Shown in pieces: positions 9,701-24,700 of a stretch of 64,000 nt of DNA (position 1 is its first letter; the number at the start of each line of letters is the position of its first letter). The notes beneath the pieces were generated by a model, which worked only from the letters and a program-made list of their open reading frames with translations, searched no databases and was not told the DNA's origin. A program made the translations under genes and the position numbers. Origin of the DNA: Haliclystus octoradiatus (lineage: Eukaryota > Cnidaria > Staurozoa > Stauromedusae > Haliclystidae); the NCBI GenBank assembly GCA_916610825.1, contig OU744450.1, positions 13,028,489-13,092,488 on the forward strand. Reading direction: 5' to 3'.

Positions 9701-12700
9701 CATGCCTACAGGACTTTTAAGTTTCGGCATTGATATACGTTTGGCTGTTTGAAGATTTGCTGATGAATTAGAAGAGCCTTGATGGACAAAGTTGAAGTGC
9801 CCATATTCATGTTCTTGAAAGCATTAGTAAGTGACTCACCCTGTGACTTCTTTGCTTCCGCCAATGCCTTTTGCATTTCTTGCTATTGAGCCGTCATCAT
9901 TTCTTGAATTTTTGTTTGCTGGTCAGTGACCGATTGTAAAATTAACAGCATTGGATCTTTCAAGGAATTAGCTAGTTCTTGTCTGAGTTGAACTACTTCT
10001 GCTTCCAAGTCCGCTTTCGTTGGGTTCTTGTTAGCCATAATGAACCACAAAATAAATACGTTTTTCATGGATTATAACCATGTTAAACTCATCCGATGAT
10101 GATCTTTGGGCTAGGTGCTTGGTTGGTGGGATATCTATTTACATGCTTCTATTTAGATATTTATATGCACAACTAATAAGCTTCAATAACATCTATATGC
10201 TTGATGTTCAATGCTTGCTCTCTGCGTTAATAAAATCTCTTAGCTGGCTTTATGCGTTTAACTTCTACATGCTGTTTACTTTTTGTGACATCCTGTAAAT
10301 AAATTTTTACCAAATGCAAAATAATCATATGAAATTTATCAATCATAATTGTAGCTAAAAACACAGTAATGTTGCCTGTGGATACTGAATTAGACTATCG
10401 TATTCATTCTATTATTCATCATTTACTCATTTTTGTTAAATCCTGTTACCAAATATTTTTCCTGCCTTTGCTTTTCTATAATAAACTTTTTCTATTATGT
10501 TTTAGCTTGCTGATTACTTTTGTAATAGTGTGGGAGTGTTACAGCAAACTGCTTTACCTGGAGTCATTGCAGAATTTCGTAAATCAAGTAAGTGGGTATA
10601 TACTTAATATCACTTATGTCAAATCACAAATTGTAATTGCCTGCTTGCTGCAGGGTGTCACCAAGTTTTTTTTAGCCTTCTGGAAACCACGTTGTCAGTC
10701 GAAAACTTTTTGAGATTGCGTTTAAAATACTTCAAAATTTTGAAGAAATGTTATTAAAGTTTTTGAAGATGACTAACTTTGGTTTGATCAGTTAACATGA
10801 ATTCCCAAGGAAAGCAATTTTGACATCTGAAAATCGTAATATAATATAGTAAAGTCATCTTAATAGTTGAAACCTTCTAAATTTGTTCTGGCCTTCCGGG
10901 AACTATGTTCCCAGGATCCCGCACTTTGTGACAGCCTAGCCTATTTTGGATCTACTACAATAACAATATAATCTTGTTTGAAATTATCTTGTATTACTCT
11001 CCATTTTGCTCTTGCTCCCAAACTAGGTAGCCAGTCCTTCAGCCATCCTAGCCAAAAGTGTCTAATAATTTCTTGAACTCGTCTCCATCTTTTCTTCAAA
11101 TTAAACGCTGTATTATCTACTGATGGAGGTGCAAATTGACCACCAACACTGCTGTGTAAAAAATGATTTGGCGTAAGTGGCACATCGTCCATTGAACTAG
11201 CTGGTTGATAAGTAAGGGGTCTGCTATTTAATAAAGATTCTACTGAAGCAAAGCATGAGTGTAATTCTTCATCTCTAAAATATCAGCATTTGATAATGTA
11301 GCATGAATAGGTTTCTTTGCAGATTTACCATACTCTTATGAACCCCACCAGAATAAGGGGCAGCAGGTGGATTAAAGTGCCATCAAATACCTTCATCAGC
11401 AACAGTCTTCTGTATTTTATCTTGATCTAATGCAGCAACTAATGCCTTTAACTCATTATTAGCACCCACAAAATTAGTCTTGTTATCCAAATAAATTTCT
11501 GACAGTAATCCTCTACGAGCTGTCATTCTACTAAAAGCATTTAAAAATGAATCAGTATCTAAATCATAAGATAATTCTAGATGTATCGCTCAAACTCCAA
11601 GGCAAGTAAATAAACACAAGTAACGCTTTGCTCTAGCCTCACCTCATCCTTGCATAGTATAAAGTGGACCAGCATAATCTATAGATACTTTATCAAAAGC
11701 TTTTAACATAAATTCGGTTCTACATGTAGGTAACGATGCCATAGTTTGTTGCGCGCATCTGATTTTGAGTGCAGTTTGAAATAACAGGTCTTCTTTAAGT
11801 GCTTCTTTGTGCTTGGTGCACAACTCCATCGAGTTGAAATGGCACAGACAGCGATAATCATTGACAAAAATATCTCATAAGATTAATAAAGATTCGAGCC
11901 TGTCAAGTGCTAAGGCATCACCCCAGTGTGTGTTATCTTGTGAAAGGGATCTCACCCGTCATGCTTGGCGAAAGGTCGAACATTTTATGCCTCCAAAATC
12001 TATACTTTTCAGATCTTCAAATGAATCCTTTATCATTATGGAGAAGGATACTCAGACAGAAGCCTTCAAAATTTTGAGAATGGACTGTATAAACTATATT
12101 CAAGGTATCTGATTTAAATATGTCTGATGTTCTTCTACAGGTTGCCCTTTATGCCGCTTCTTCCATTTCTTATCTTGAGTCCATGTGCTCTATGAGGGGA
12201 TCTGATTATAAAACAATGTTTGTGCAAAAGAATCAACAGAGCACAGGGAGAAAAATGCTGTTAATGTAGTTTTTTCCAGTCTCAACTCTTGTGAATGAAT
12301 TTTGCTCTGGGAAATATTCTCGCTCTGGCTATATTTTTGCTCTGGCTTTCCCTCAGAAAACTTGACCTAGAAAACTTGACCGACCTTGACAACTTGTGTT
12401 CGATGTGTCAAGTAGGAGGAAAAGCAGGACATAACAATTTGAGATAATCCATAGAGATTTAACTTTTGAAACAAAATAGTGCGCTGGAGATGCTGTCAAA
12501 GGCCTTTGACAGGTCCAGCAAAGCAATTAGACTGTTGCAAAGTCTGTCCATGTTTTGTGATATTTTGTCCAATAGTGGCAGCAGTGCTGTTTGTTATGAA
12601 CGGTTTTTTCGAAATCCATTTTGAAATATATTCAAGCATGGTTCAATCCAAGAAAATAGCTGGTCATACCGTATGCAATTCTCTCAAGAACTTTTGATAT

Positions 12701-15700
12701 CAAAGAGGGTAGCACTATCGGTCTATGTTGATTTAGCTCTGCGGCACCTGTAATCTTTGGTATAGGGGCAATGATTAACTTATATATAACAAGGGATTTT
12801 GATTGGTAGAAGGGCAACTTGATCACAAGTTGTATACACAGCATCCAATGATAGATTTGTTACTTTGTATTGATTTTTTACAATCAGAGCATTGATAACA
12901 TGAGATTTATTTCTACTTGATCTCGCGTGTAATCGGCGTAAGTTAACAGCGTCGTTAGTTTTAGTATTATTCATAGCGATTGGCATCAAAGTAGTGGTAT
13001 TGTTATTAAGCCAGGAGTTTTTACAATAGAGTAATGATCTTCGATAGCTTGATTGGATGATCTCTCAACATCCCTCCTTTTGTCGATGAACAAATGCTTT
13101 CAATTTTACTAATGTAATTATACGTATATAACATGTAAGCATTGCTATCCCAGCTCCCCAAGGCCTTGATCAGGGGGTCAGCAACATCATTTCTGCCAGC
13201 AATAGTAGCTGCACCAATCCGGAAACTGTGGGTGTTGATTTGACCGGGGAGATTTGCATTATAGAATATCGATTGCAGCCAGGTTGACAGTCTTATTGGC
13301 AAATGCCTCTGGGATACAGGGCCCTTTACCCGCTTAATTCCATAGAGAACACGATTTAGGAGTGGACAGTCTATCAGAGGATCTTTAAAGCCACACAACA
13401 GATGGAGAGAACGGACAGCAGACAGATACACTTGTATAGAACTAGATTGCATTGTTTGTGCTAGCTTTGCAGTAAAGAGGCATAATGTGTTACTGGTAAA
13501 TGATGTAAAATATTATTATTATTGCAGAACAATATATACTTACGCTGGCAGATGAGTAAGTGCGCTTTGTAGATGTAGCCAAACTGTTATTCAAATAGAA
13601 TTGACACTGTGACTCTAGAATATGGATGTCAGCATTGCCAGAGATTGGATGATAGTTGACTTGGTTGAAGATGGGCAGTTGGCTCCAGATGATAAAATTC
13701 CTGCCAATTAAAACTGGACAATGCATCAGCAACATAACTATTACACCCCGGGAGGTGTCCAGAGGAGGAGGAAAACTTGTTGTGGGCGGCTGCTAACAAG
13801 AGATGATGGATCAACTGCATGATTGCAGGAATTTTGGAGGTTCTTTTATTCAAAATGTACACCATTGCTTCATTGTCTCATTTGAAGAGGACATGTTGCC
13901 TACACCATTGAGGACCCCAGACCATAGTTAGTAGAGAAAATTCTGGTTGGGAAACATTCTCGAAATGGGCCTGGGACTGAGATGAGGTGATTGTTTTCAT
14001 TCACTTTGTCACGTGACTTTTTACCGTGTAATCGATTTTTTAACACATTGGTTTTACTATGTTTACAACGCGGATGTTGATCGTTTTATTTGCTATCAAC
14101 TTGACGTTAGTACTGAATTATAATATTAAACAACATTGATAATACATTTATAATCGTTCATAGTATCTTGGATTATAAAGTTTTTCTAGATAAAAGTTAG
14201 TTTTTAACATGGGAGGCGATAATTGTTGTGTTTACGGATGTGGTTCTTATCGTGATCCAAAGAAGAAAGGAATTGGAATATTCAAGGTACCAAACAGAAA
14301 ATCAAAAGAATATCAAGAGTGGAGAGCATTTTTTTTAGATGAATTGACGAAATCAAGAACAGTAGACGAAGACTTTAAAACGCAGATAAAGAATGACAGA
14401 GTTTATGCTTGTGAAGAACATTTTCATCCGCATGAAATAGAAACATGTAAGTGCTTGTTTTTAGATTCAAGTTGCTTAGCCCAAGATGATTATTATCTGA
14501 ACAGGTTGAGCATGATTACATGATCAATCCACAAAAGCACAAGTTTATGTGTATAAAATATCCCATCGTTTTGTTATAGACTAAAATTATTGGACCTGAT
14601 CATAGTTACCTGATTGATGTTGTGATTGAGATGAGGCACGGACAGTATATATATAGCCTCTGCAGTTTTGATCAAATAATACACATTTATTTAGATACGT
14701 GTATACGTGTTAGCATGTTCCAAGTATGGGCCCTAACTATATATCAATGTCAGGTGGGGAGACTTGACACAATTCATAGTCCCAGAGGCATACAGCTGAC
14801 TATAGTTTATGAACTGAGACTTTCAATGTGATCATAAATTATGAGTGGGTGGCTTTCAAATAATTTATTGTTAAGTAAGGTATAATGTTATTTTTATTGC
14901 AGTTGTCGGTAACACAATGACCAAGAAATTCCTGAAATTTGGAGTGGTGCCAACCCTGAAAATGCCACAGAAGAGTCATCCAACTCCTACTCCCAAACCC
15001 CGGAAAGAAAGAACTGTTGTTGCTTCCATGTCTACTGGAGAAACCCCTGAAAAAGTAGAAAAACTGTATTGCTACAAAGATTTCAATGATTTGCATTCCC
15101 GAGTAGACTCATTGACAACATTAAAATATTGGAACAAAGAAAGGCAGCATGACCGTTTAATATTAAAAAAATTTATTATAGGTACATTGTTACCAAAATT
15201 TGAAGTTACGATTGATGTTGATTTAAACTTTCATATATCTTATTACAATTGTTTTTTACCTGATACACATGAATTGTATAGCAAATATTTTCGCAGTATG
15301 AGAAATGTCTTCACATCAAATCTTGTTAAAGAGATCGAAGGTATGACTATATGCAAAGGCATACCTTTCTTAGAATTATCTTCAAAATTCTGCTACCACA
15401 TTGTGCCATTAGCGTTTGATCCCATTAATGAAGATCACACAGAGGAAACTTATCCTCATACGTCGGTTTACCGTTCCAAAGACTGTGATATATTAGTAGA
15501 AACTGAACGGTGCAGTAATTGGTCAGCTGAAAATGTTAAGGCCAAAAAATCAATTGATAGAAAACAAAAAAAAATAAACACGCCAGCCCATGTAAATGTA
15601 CCTCTATCCCAAACAAATCCCATTAGACTAAAACTTACTTTGCAAGAACAGCGCAAAGAAAATGAACAGCTGAAAAAAGAACTCCTGGAAATAAATGCAG

Positions 15701-18700
15701 AATTAATAATTGCAAAAGGCATTCAGTTAGATCCGGAGCTAAGCAATGACATTGATCAGATTATCACTGCATCTGAAAGTGATGTTTCTCCTTTTATGCA
15801 ACTGTTCTGGGAGGAGCAAAAGAAAATGTCAACAAAAAATGCGAAAGGGGTCCGATATCACCCCATGATTATCAGGTTTTGCTTATCATTGGTAGCAAAA
15901 TCTCCTTCTTGCTATGAAGAGATACGACAGTCAAAAATTCTCATACTGCCAAGCCAAAGAAGATTAAGGGATTACAGAAACTGGATTAGACCCAGTCCTG
16001 GATTTTAGGAACCTGTTATTCAAACTCTAATTGCAGAAACAGCAACATATGAGGGTCCCCAGAGATTCGTTGGTATCATCATTGATGAGATGAAAGTATC
16101 GTCAAATCTAGTTTTTGATAAAGTTACTGGCGATTTAATTGGATATGTGGACCTTGGCGATCCTGATGTTAATTTTGCAACTGTTGAGCATCAGGATGAA
16201 GTTGCTACACATGCATTAGTTATTTTGGTGAGAGGAATTTGTACACAGCTCAAGTTTTCGCTAGCCTATTTTGCCACTACTGGCGCTACATGTGCACAGC
16301 TAATGCCATTAATATGGGATGCAATTTGCATTTTAGAGTTACAATGTAATTTACAAGTGATCAGTATTACAGCTGACGGAGCTTCTCCTAACCGCTCATT
16401 CTTTAACCTGCATAAAAACATGATCGATACCGCTGACGATGATATTTGCTACCGAACTAAGAATATTTATGCTCCAGAACGTTATGTTTATTTCTTTGCT
16501 GATGCCCCCCATTTAATGAAAACTGCCAGAAACTGCCTGCATAATTCAGGTTCTGGATCATGCACACGTTATATGTAGAATAATGGCGATCACATTTTAT
16601 GGGAGCATATCTCTCAGCTGTACTATGGTGACATGGGCAGATCTTTAAAGCTCCTACCCCGTTTAACATATGAACATATTAATTTAACTTCTTACTCAGT
16701 GATGAGGGTTTGCTTGGCTACACAATTTTTAAGTTCTTCGGTTGCGAAAGTTATTCAGGAGTTTGGATCTCAAAATACTGCAGCAACTGGAATATTTTGC
16801 AGTATGATGGACACATTTTTTGACTGCCTAAATGTGAGGAGTATGACCGAACATACTAAAAAGAGAAAACCTTCCCTAGCACCATGTGAATCTACAGAAG
16901 ACCCAAGATTTGAATGGCTTGAAAATGATTTCCTGGTTTATCTAGAAAAATGGAAATCTAGCATTGAAAACAGACCTGGTGAATTTAATGCATCAGCAAA
17001 AACTGCTATGTTTTTATCAAGACAGACATTCGAAGGATTAAAAATAACAAGTCTCTCGACAATGTACAAGAGACAACAAGTAGCACGTGTTGAGTCTATA
17101 AAAGTATAATTGAACTCACTCGTCAACTGACGAAACATAGATATACAAACGAGGTTAGCATAATATCAGATGCTACTACATGCCCTCCAATATTCTCTAA
17201 ATAATTATTACTAACATTCTATCACTACTTGTATTAACTCTGTGACCTCAGAGATCTAAGTATGATCTTTGTGTTAATATTGTTTGCTATAATCACTACT
17301 GCCCGTATCGGCTTGGTGAACGGCAGCTTCTGGTACTCTTTCTGACTGGCTCGTGGCTTTGATCAGCTTCTTGCTCTGCTTCATCTGAGTTGCTCTTTTC
17401 CTCCACTGTCCTTCCACCATGATGATGTTTCAACAGTTTGCGGTTTCTCCAGTACAAACGACCTGTCTCTGTCTTAACCAGGAAGCTACGCTGCCTGGGG
17501 TATGGCTTGACAACCTCTGCAACCATGTCCCACTTCTTTGATTGGGGATGTTGAACCCTGACAATGTCGCCAACAGCAAGCTGAGGAAGGGATCTTGAAT
17601 GGCTGTCATAATGTTGCTTGGCTTTTACCTTCAGCTGCTCAGCACGACGATCAGCTTCTTCAAGTCGTTCTTGGATGGGGAGGCTGAAGGTTAACGGGTG
17701 AGCTGGTAACCGGGAACGTAGAGGGCGCCCAAAGAGACGGAGTGCTGGACTTAGGCCATCATCTCGTGGAGTGTTATGATACTCTATCATGGCTTCCATG
17801 AAGGCAGGAGTATCCAAGGAGCCTTTGGGGCTGACTTTAGTCATTAAACCTTTCATGGCTTTCACCGCTGCTTCTGCATGGCCATTAGCTTGCGGGTGGT
17901 AGGGCGATGACGGATCGTGTTTGGTATTCCATTCTTTCAAGTATTCCTGGAAGCCCTTGCTCTGAAATGGGGGACCACCATCTGACGTTGGGCGGTTTGG
18001 GAGGCCCATCATACGTGACCATTTCAACAAAAAATGGGCAACCTGGTCCGTGTCTGCTCCTCCTCCTCTCCCACAATCATACACTTCCCTCCATCCAGAG
18101 TACTTATCTGTGACAACAAGATATGTCTTTCCTGCAAAAGAGAACAGGTCGGTGGCAATTGCTTCTCCTGGGCGACTTGGGGGGATATCAGCTAGTAGGG
18201 GCTCTCTGGATTGACTGGCCTGATGTAGTGCACATACCTCGCACGACTTGATGAGATTGCTGATGTCAGTTGTAATACCAGGCCAGAAAATGCTTTCTCG
18301 GGCTCGACGGATGGTCCGGTCACGACCTTGATGAGTGCTATGCAGGTACTGCAAGGTGTCTTTTCGCAATGACAAGGGAATTAAAAGGCGGTGGTGCTGA
18401 TGCATAATGACGCCATCAATGAGGGATAATGATCCTTGAACTGGTTTGTATGGGGATAACAAGGGGTTTTTCCAATGACAGCTCCTTGCCCCGTCCTTGA
18501 TTGCCATCTGGAGTGCGCTGTATGCCAAATCATTGCTTCCAGCGTCACAAATGCGATCAAGTTGTAGATCCGCTGGGGCCAGGGCAACCGTGCTCAGAGT
18601 AATTTTTGCAAATCCTTCAACCTCATTCTCCCCTTCTAAGTCATCAATGGTTGGTGAATCCACCGGATGTCGAGAAAAACAGTCAACAACAACATGTTTT

Positions 18701-21700
18701 GACCCTGGACGCCATGTAGCGTGGAGCTTGTAGCATCCTAGTTTCTCTTTGAGCCTGATAATCCGCGGCGTCTCAATCATGTCTAACGTTTTGTGATTCA
18801 GAATGGATTCCAGTGGGCGATGGTCTACAAGCAATTCAAAATGGGACCCCAAAAGATACAATTTACACTTTTTAGCAGCCCACGTGACAGCCAGTAGCTC
18901 CACTTCTGTAGCTGAATAACGGGATTCTGTTGGACTCAGGAATCTCGACCCACATTGTAACAATCTCCATGTGGCATCCGGCTGCTGCTGCCATAAAGCA
19001 AATCCCAGTCCACATGACTGGGCCGCATCAGTCTCCAAGCGAAGAGGTGCATCAGGTTGGAACTGAGCCAACTTCCTGGGATTGATCAACTCTGCAATAG
19101 TGGATTTGAAGGCTTTTTGCTGGTGTCCTTCCCATACAAATGCTGCATTACCAGCTAACAAGGCTCTCAGTGGCTGTAATAGAGTGGCTAACTCAGCTGT
19201 GAATGATTCAAATTGCTGAACTAGACCACAAAATGAACGCAAGTCATGCTTGTTCTTTGGCACGGGGAAGTCTTGTAGGGCTTTTACCAGATCAGGATTA
19301 ACAGAATAGCCTTCCTCGTCAATTAGATACCCGCACCATTGGGCGGTTGGTTGTGCATAAAAAAATTTCTTTCTACCTAACTTAATCCCAGCCTCCCTAC
19401 ACCTCTCCAAGACCGTCCTTACACGTCTCTCGTGGGTTGCCAGATCCGTATCAAAGATCAAGTAGTCTTCTACTATTTTCAACACATTTGGAATACCTAC
19501 AATAGCCTCATCACCACGGCGGTTATGTTCATCTCCTGCACTGGAGAGTCCCATTGCATTTCGACAGAATCGCTTAGAGCCCCAAGGGGTAATGAATGTT
19601 GTGAGGGGCCTTGACTCTGTGGCCAATGGGACTTGCCAATAGCCATGGCGGGCATCAAGGGTTGTGAAAAACTTCATTCCTGGTGGTATTTTTGTTACCT
19701 CCTCTCTGGGTACCTTAGTGGGATAACCCGGTCTTTTGACATAGGGGTTGAGGGATGTGAAATCTACAGTAATCCTCGGCTCCTCTGAACCTTTCTTGGG
19801 TACAACAACCATGGGATGCTGCCATTCCGGGGTCTCACCAAGTGGTACTGACTCTATGATGCCTTTTGACTCTAGTTCTTGCAACTTCTCCTTCACCTTC
19901 TCCCCCAATGGAGTGGCACACTGTACGCCTTGTAGCGTTTCACTGGCTTTGCTGTTGGTAGAAGCTCGATTTTCATCTCCGGGCCATTCATTGGCTTTAA
20001 AGGTGCATCATCATCCTCAGGAAATACATCAATGAAGTCAGATAGGATCTTATCCTTGCTGGGGGATAGGGGTTCATCCTTTTTTTGGGGGGTTGGATGG
20101 GGGACTTCATTGTGCGCTGGTGATGTTGCTTGAGACCCAGATAATGAGAGGGCGTTCATCTTCATTGGGATATGGGGCCACTCTGGTGATAGCAAACCTA
20201 ATGCAATGCACCCGGCCTTGCTCAACAACGGGTCATTACAACCTTTCACCAGATGAACTGCTGCATCATACTTGTGATCACCACGCCGGATAATCAAACG
20301 GGCAATGCCATAACTTGTCATGCCCTTGCCATCTGCCCCCACAAGCTGATCAGTGTCTTCCAGTACCTCAAATGTATCTGTTCCACCTAACGATGCAAGT
20401 GCTTCTCCACTCATCGCATCACAAAATGCACCAGGGTCCGGCAGCCAAGCAAAGGCATCAGTGCTTCTAAAGTTATGAGTCGTTTGCAAGAGAACTTTCT
20501 CTTTACCTTTTGATTGTATACTGCCAACAACTAGGGGGGAGGGAGAAATTCGGATACAGTTCGCTTCCTTAACTGTCTTCTGCTGTATATTTGGGCAATA
20601 CCTGCGATAATGGCCGGTTTCATTACAATTAAAACAGCTTACATCTTTAGCTGGGCATGGGTTTGTTGCATCATGTGGCTTTCCACCACAATTACTGCAG
20701 TCATCAGCAGAAGGTAGTTTGCTGCTATAACTCTGGTAGCGTTTGTTGCGAGGGGGCCGTCCTTTCTGGGAAGGGGTTCTGTTCCCTTTTGTCTGAGGCT
20801 TCATATGGTTCACGCCTGAGCTTACTTCTCCTGTAGCAATGTTCAAATGCTCTTGTGTTTCCTTACTGGCCTCCATCGCACGACATATACACAGGGCTCT
20901 TTCAAGGGTCAGTTTTGCAAAAGGTTCCTCTAAGAGTTTCTGTTGTGAAATACGGTCCTTGACCCCACAAACAAGTCGATCACGCAAGCGATCATTTTTC
21001 ATTTTGAGGCCATCACCACATGACCGATCACAATGGGCACACAAACTGAACTCAGGGTATTCACATGACTCAACCAGCATGCGAAGGGCTGCCAAATAAC
21101 TATCTACCGACTCCCCAGATTGTTGTGTCCGATTATAAAAGGCTTGGCGATCAAGGAGGGGGTTACGATTTTTCCTCAAATATTTGCTGATGTGATCTAG
21201 TAATACTGTTGTATCATCTACAGCTTCATCAATACCTAGAAGGCCATTATCCCATAGCTGCACCCAATGATCATGCAGGGCACTTCGGAGAATCTGTTGC
21301 CTACCTCTTAGAGAGCAATCAATGGCTAAGTGGGTAAGCTCTGCAAAACCTTCATAGCTTTTCCGCCATGTGCGAAATACTGCAAGTGTGGTTTCCTCAG
21401 GGGGGCATTTCAATAGGGGAGTGTCCATCTTCTTTGCTGCACCCTGGTGAGAACGAGAGCTGCCACTACTGGGTGATTCAACATCTCCTGGACCTGCTAT
21501 ATGGGGCTTTGCTAAGGTGGTGAACACTTTTTGTTGTTCAGCAAGGGTTAGGAACAATTGTTTTTGTTGCTCTAGTGCAGCCTCTTGCTGGGCTGCTAAT
21601 TGAAGACTCAATTGATCTTGTTGTTTTTGCTAGAAATCATTGTCATCATCATATGCAGGGTCTGCTGCATGGGATCTACTACTTCAGAGGGGTTTAAAAC

Positions 21701-24700
21701 TGGTGGATTACTTGGGGGCTCTAGAGGGGGTCTTGGGACAGCCTCGTTTTCAGCCTCAAGAGCAGGTTTTTGTGCTGCTTGAGATCGTGTTTCCGCCATT
21801 TTGAATGTTTGGACACACTGCAACTGTTGTTCTGCAGTGTTTTAGATAAGCTTAACTGTGATATCTATCTTGCTTATGTCAAACACACCTTGAAAGACTG
21901 TTTCTTCTTTAGTTTTCCTTTAAATGTTGTATTTTACGGCCATAAATCATAAAGGCGGTAGGACAACAATGGCGGCTATCGAAGAGATTTAACCAACGTC
22001 GTATCGTCGATATAATGGCTTCGTTGCGGCCCAATAACAACCAATGCTTTGAAAATTATCTTTGTGGATATAACAACGATGTTTTATACTTTCATTCAGA
22101 ACTTATTTCGTAAGTTTATTATCTACTGCGCCATGTACAAGAGACAACAAGTAGCACGTGTTGAGTCTATAAAAGTATAATTGAACTCACTCGTCAACTG
22201 ACGAAACATAGATATACAAACGAGGTTAGCATAATATCAGATGCTACTACAGACAATTGCAGTGGTAAAGTTCTTACTGAATAACGGTGCAAAATATGTA
22301 TTAGCGGAACGCTTCTGCCAAGACCCACTAGAAGAATATTTCGGTGAACAGAGGAAACTTGGCAGGAGAAACGATAATCCTGACAGTTTCAGTTTGGTTA
22401 CCAAGCAAATACGTTACGCACTCTGCGCTCTGTTTCTTGCCAGAGTGGGAACGCTAGGGGAAGACACGACAAACAGAAAGCCTGGTTTAATGTCAGTGAG
22501 GAAAAGCTACCATGTAGAAAACCACAACGAGATTAATATTATTAATACTTATCATTTTCAAACATGTAGAATATTTGTATCATAACATTTATATAGCATA
22601 GTGTTAAAAATATTGGTCACTATTGACAGGTGGACATTCTAAAAGGGGCTATATTTAACAGGAGATGAACCTTTCAGTTACTGAAAATTGACCTCATAGA
22701 CCTATATATATACAGTGAATTCCAGGTATATTATGTTATCCTTCCAATAAATATTTTAAAATTCACCTGTCATAGTGGTCACTATTTTCAATTTCAAAAA
22801 ATTGACTGTTTTATGCATATTATTCACATTTATGCTTTACTAAATATTAAGTTACAGTTAAATGTCACTTGACCTTTGTATTTCTTTTCTTAAGGCTTTG
22901 CTTTTATTTCTCTTGTTTTTAATTTTAAATGTTTGAATGATATCACGTACATAGGAGAAACATCTTACCCTTACATACAGCAATACCATTGAGTGTAGTA
23001 AGTCTTTAGCTAATGTTTTACTTGGTTGAACGTCAACAGTCCCCACAACTGTGTTATAAATGTCCAATACGTGTTCATTATTGACAACTTCCAAAACAAT
23101 TTCATCATAGCTAATATTTTTACTTCCAGGGGGTGGGGTGCTTTTACGAAATTCCTGTTCGCAAATCAGGAAGATTTCATAGGCGTTTTCAGATATTGAC
23201 CATAATCCCCCTCTTGTTAAGCAATTGGTTAGCCTGTTCGTCGATGTATCATCATCTTCTTTAAAAGAGAGCAATATGGCTTGCGAGTGCTGGCTTTTCA
23301 AAAATCTTGTATCGTCGCCGAGATGTATGTTTCTTATGCAGGTTATGCAGCACATACCCACCGATGTATTGCAGACCATTCTTTTCTATTTCTGATATTG
23401 GTATCACAGCAGCTGCTACAGACGCATGTTTAGGTCTACAGGTATTTAAAATTTGATCAGCTAATTTGGTTGAAAGTAATGTTGCAGCATGCCGTGACAA
23501 ATTTGGGAACAGTTTATGACTGTTTAAAGGAACATTACAGTAAAATTTGCTATAAAATTTATCCGGGGTGGATTTCTTTCGAGCCAATTTGAATAGACTG
23601 TACAGCATATCATACTCACAGCTATCTGACTTGAGTTCTTGAAACTGAAATATTGCCATTTCCCCGCGGATGGTACTTGGGTATACAGTTGTTGTTTGCA
23701 CTTTCACCCTTGCATCCTCGACAGCTTGCCAGAGCTCCTGATTAGTCATTGACACATTCCCAATCTCTGGCACATTGCTTTCAAAAGGTGCTGGCAAAAT
23801 CGAATTGTGCATGGCAGTTATATGTCGTTTTAATCCTCCTTTACTTTTGCAAACTTTTGCACAATATGAACACTTAAGTTGATCACCTTCAACCTATTAA
23901 TAAAATAGGCCAATATATGTCTTTATGTGTTTGTTGAATATAAATAAACACAGCAAACAATGAAGCAGATAAATATAGGCTAATGAATTATAATTTTGAT
24001 CATATGTTGACATTTCGTTAATATAGCCTACTGAAATAGGACACCTTTTGAAAGAAATATGAAAAAGCTGGGAATAGGATAAACAATCTGATATGTTGCT
24101 AAATTGAAATCCAAGAATCTCCAGAAAAAGACAAGGCATGAAACCCTCTTCTTGTATTTCGAAAATAAGAATAAAAGATATTGGCACCCAATACTTTATA
24201 AATAGAGAAATTTTAAACAAAATCTGTCAAACAACATTGCTTAATTTGTCGATTAATTTGTAGTGTGTTCTGCTAAAAAAAACGCCAGCGATAATTCCGA
24301 GGGCATGGTCAGCATTTAAAAGGTTTTTAAGTCTTCAAGAGCAATTTCAGGAAGAGAAATCCTGATAAATTCGAGTTTCAACGCTCTAATATTGATTGTA
24401 AGAGTTCTCTCAACATTTTAGTTTTTATCGATGAAAAATAGGGATATTCATCAAAATAATTACAAAAACTCACCAAGTCTGAAGCATCCGCAAAACTTTC
24501 TTCTATATCTTCTGATTCTTCTAAAGCGTCTAAAATTGCGTCGAAGTTATCACCAAAATAAAAGAGATCACTAGCATTAGACATAGACATCTCTGCTTGT
24601 TTCAGTCAATCTTCAGTTATGAATTTTGTTTCATGGCTTGACGATTGCACGGTAAAAAACCATGTGACCAATTTCCGACCTCTTGTCCTTGAACAATAGG

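Larger units (their letters stand above)
6028..10079 (-). mobile_element. Decayed Ty3/gypsy element, minus strand
   Basis: A gypsy element of the same lineage as the young copy at 17063-22251, but with stops, frameshifts and a deletion of most of the reverse transcriptase. In minus-strand order: a TGG-type primer site (10079-10068), gag (about 10068-8881), protease, remaining RT flanks, RNase H and integrase (to 6254). A purine-rich tract (GAGGGGAGGCA, minus) abuts a TGTAGTATA end at 6211, which marks the 3' LTR (about 6028-6211). I could not match a partner LTR at the right end. Confidence 0.75.
17063..22251 (-). mobile_element. Young Ty3/gypsy retrotransposon with 118-bp LTRs
   Basis: A complete 5,189-bp element on the minus strand: very short LTRs of 118 bp with TG...CA ends that look identical by eye, a primer binding site (TGGCGCAGTAGATAATAA) directly inside the 5' LTR at 22133, gag, protease, RT, RNase H, integrase, and a GGAGGGCA purine tract before the 3' LTR. 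The 5-bp GACAA duplication is intact. Identical LTRs indicate a recent insertion, yet the reading frame changes twice. Confidence 0.9.
14209..22585 (+). pseudogene. THAP9/P-element transposase, interrupted
   Basis: P-superfamily transposase that would cut and paste the element in the nucleus. Exon 1 (14209-14446) encodes an N-terminal THAP zinc domain, with C-x4-C at the start (CCVYGCGSY) and [11 protein letters not shown] at its end. A 456-bp intron (GTAAGT at 14447, TTGCAG at 14902) follows in phase 1. Exon 2 encodes a coiled-coil stretch (about 15620-15720) and the RNase H-like catalytic region with [10 protein letters not shown] and [13 protein letters not shown] stops at 16006 and 16576 interrupt the same frame. 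The gypsy insertion splits it at 17062/22252; the C-terminal [18 protein letters not shown] block follows at 22310. It is inactive. Confidence 0.85.

Noticed and set aside
17063..22251. The 118-bp direct repeats as a segmental duplication and not LTRs
   Set aside because: TG/CA ends, the GACAA target duplication, the primer site next to the right copy and the purine tract next to the left copy identify them as LTRs.
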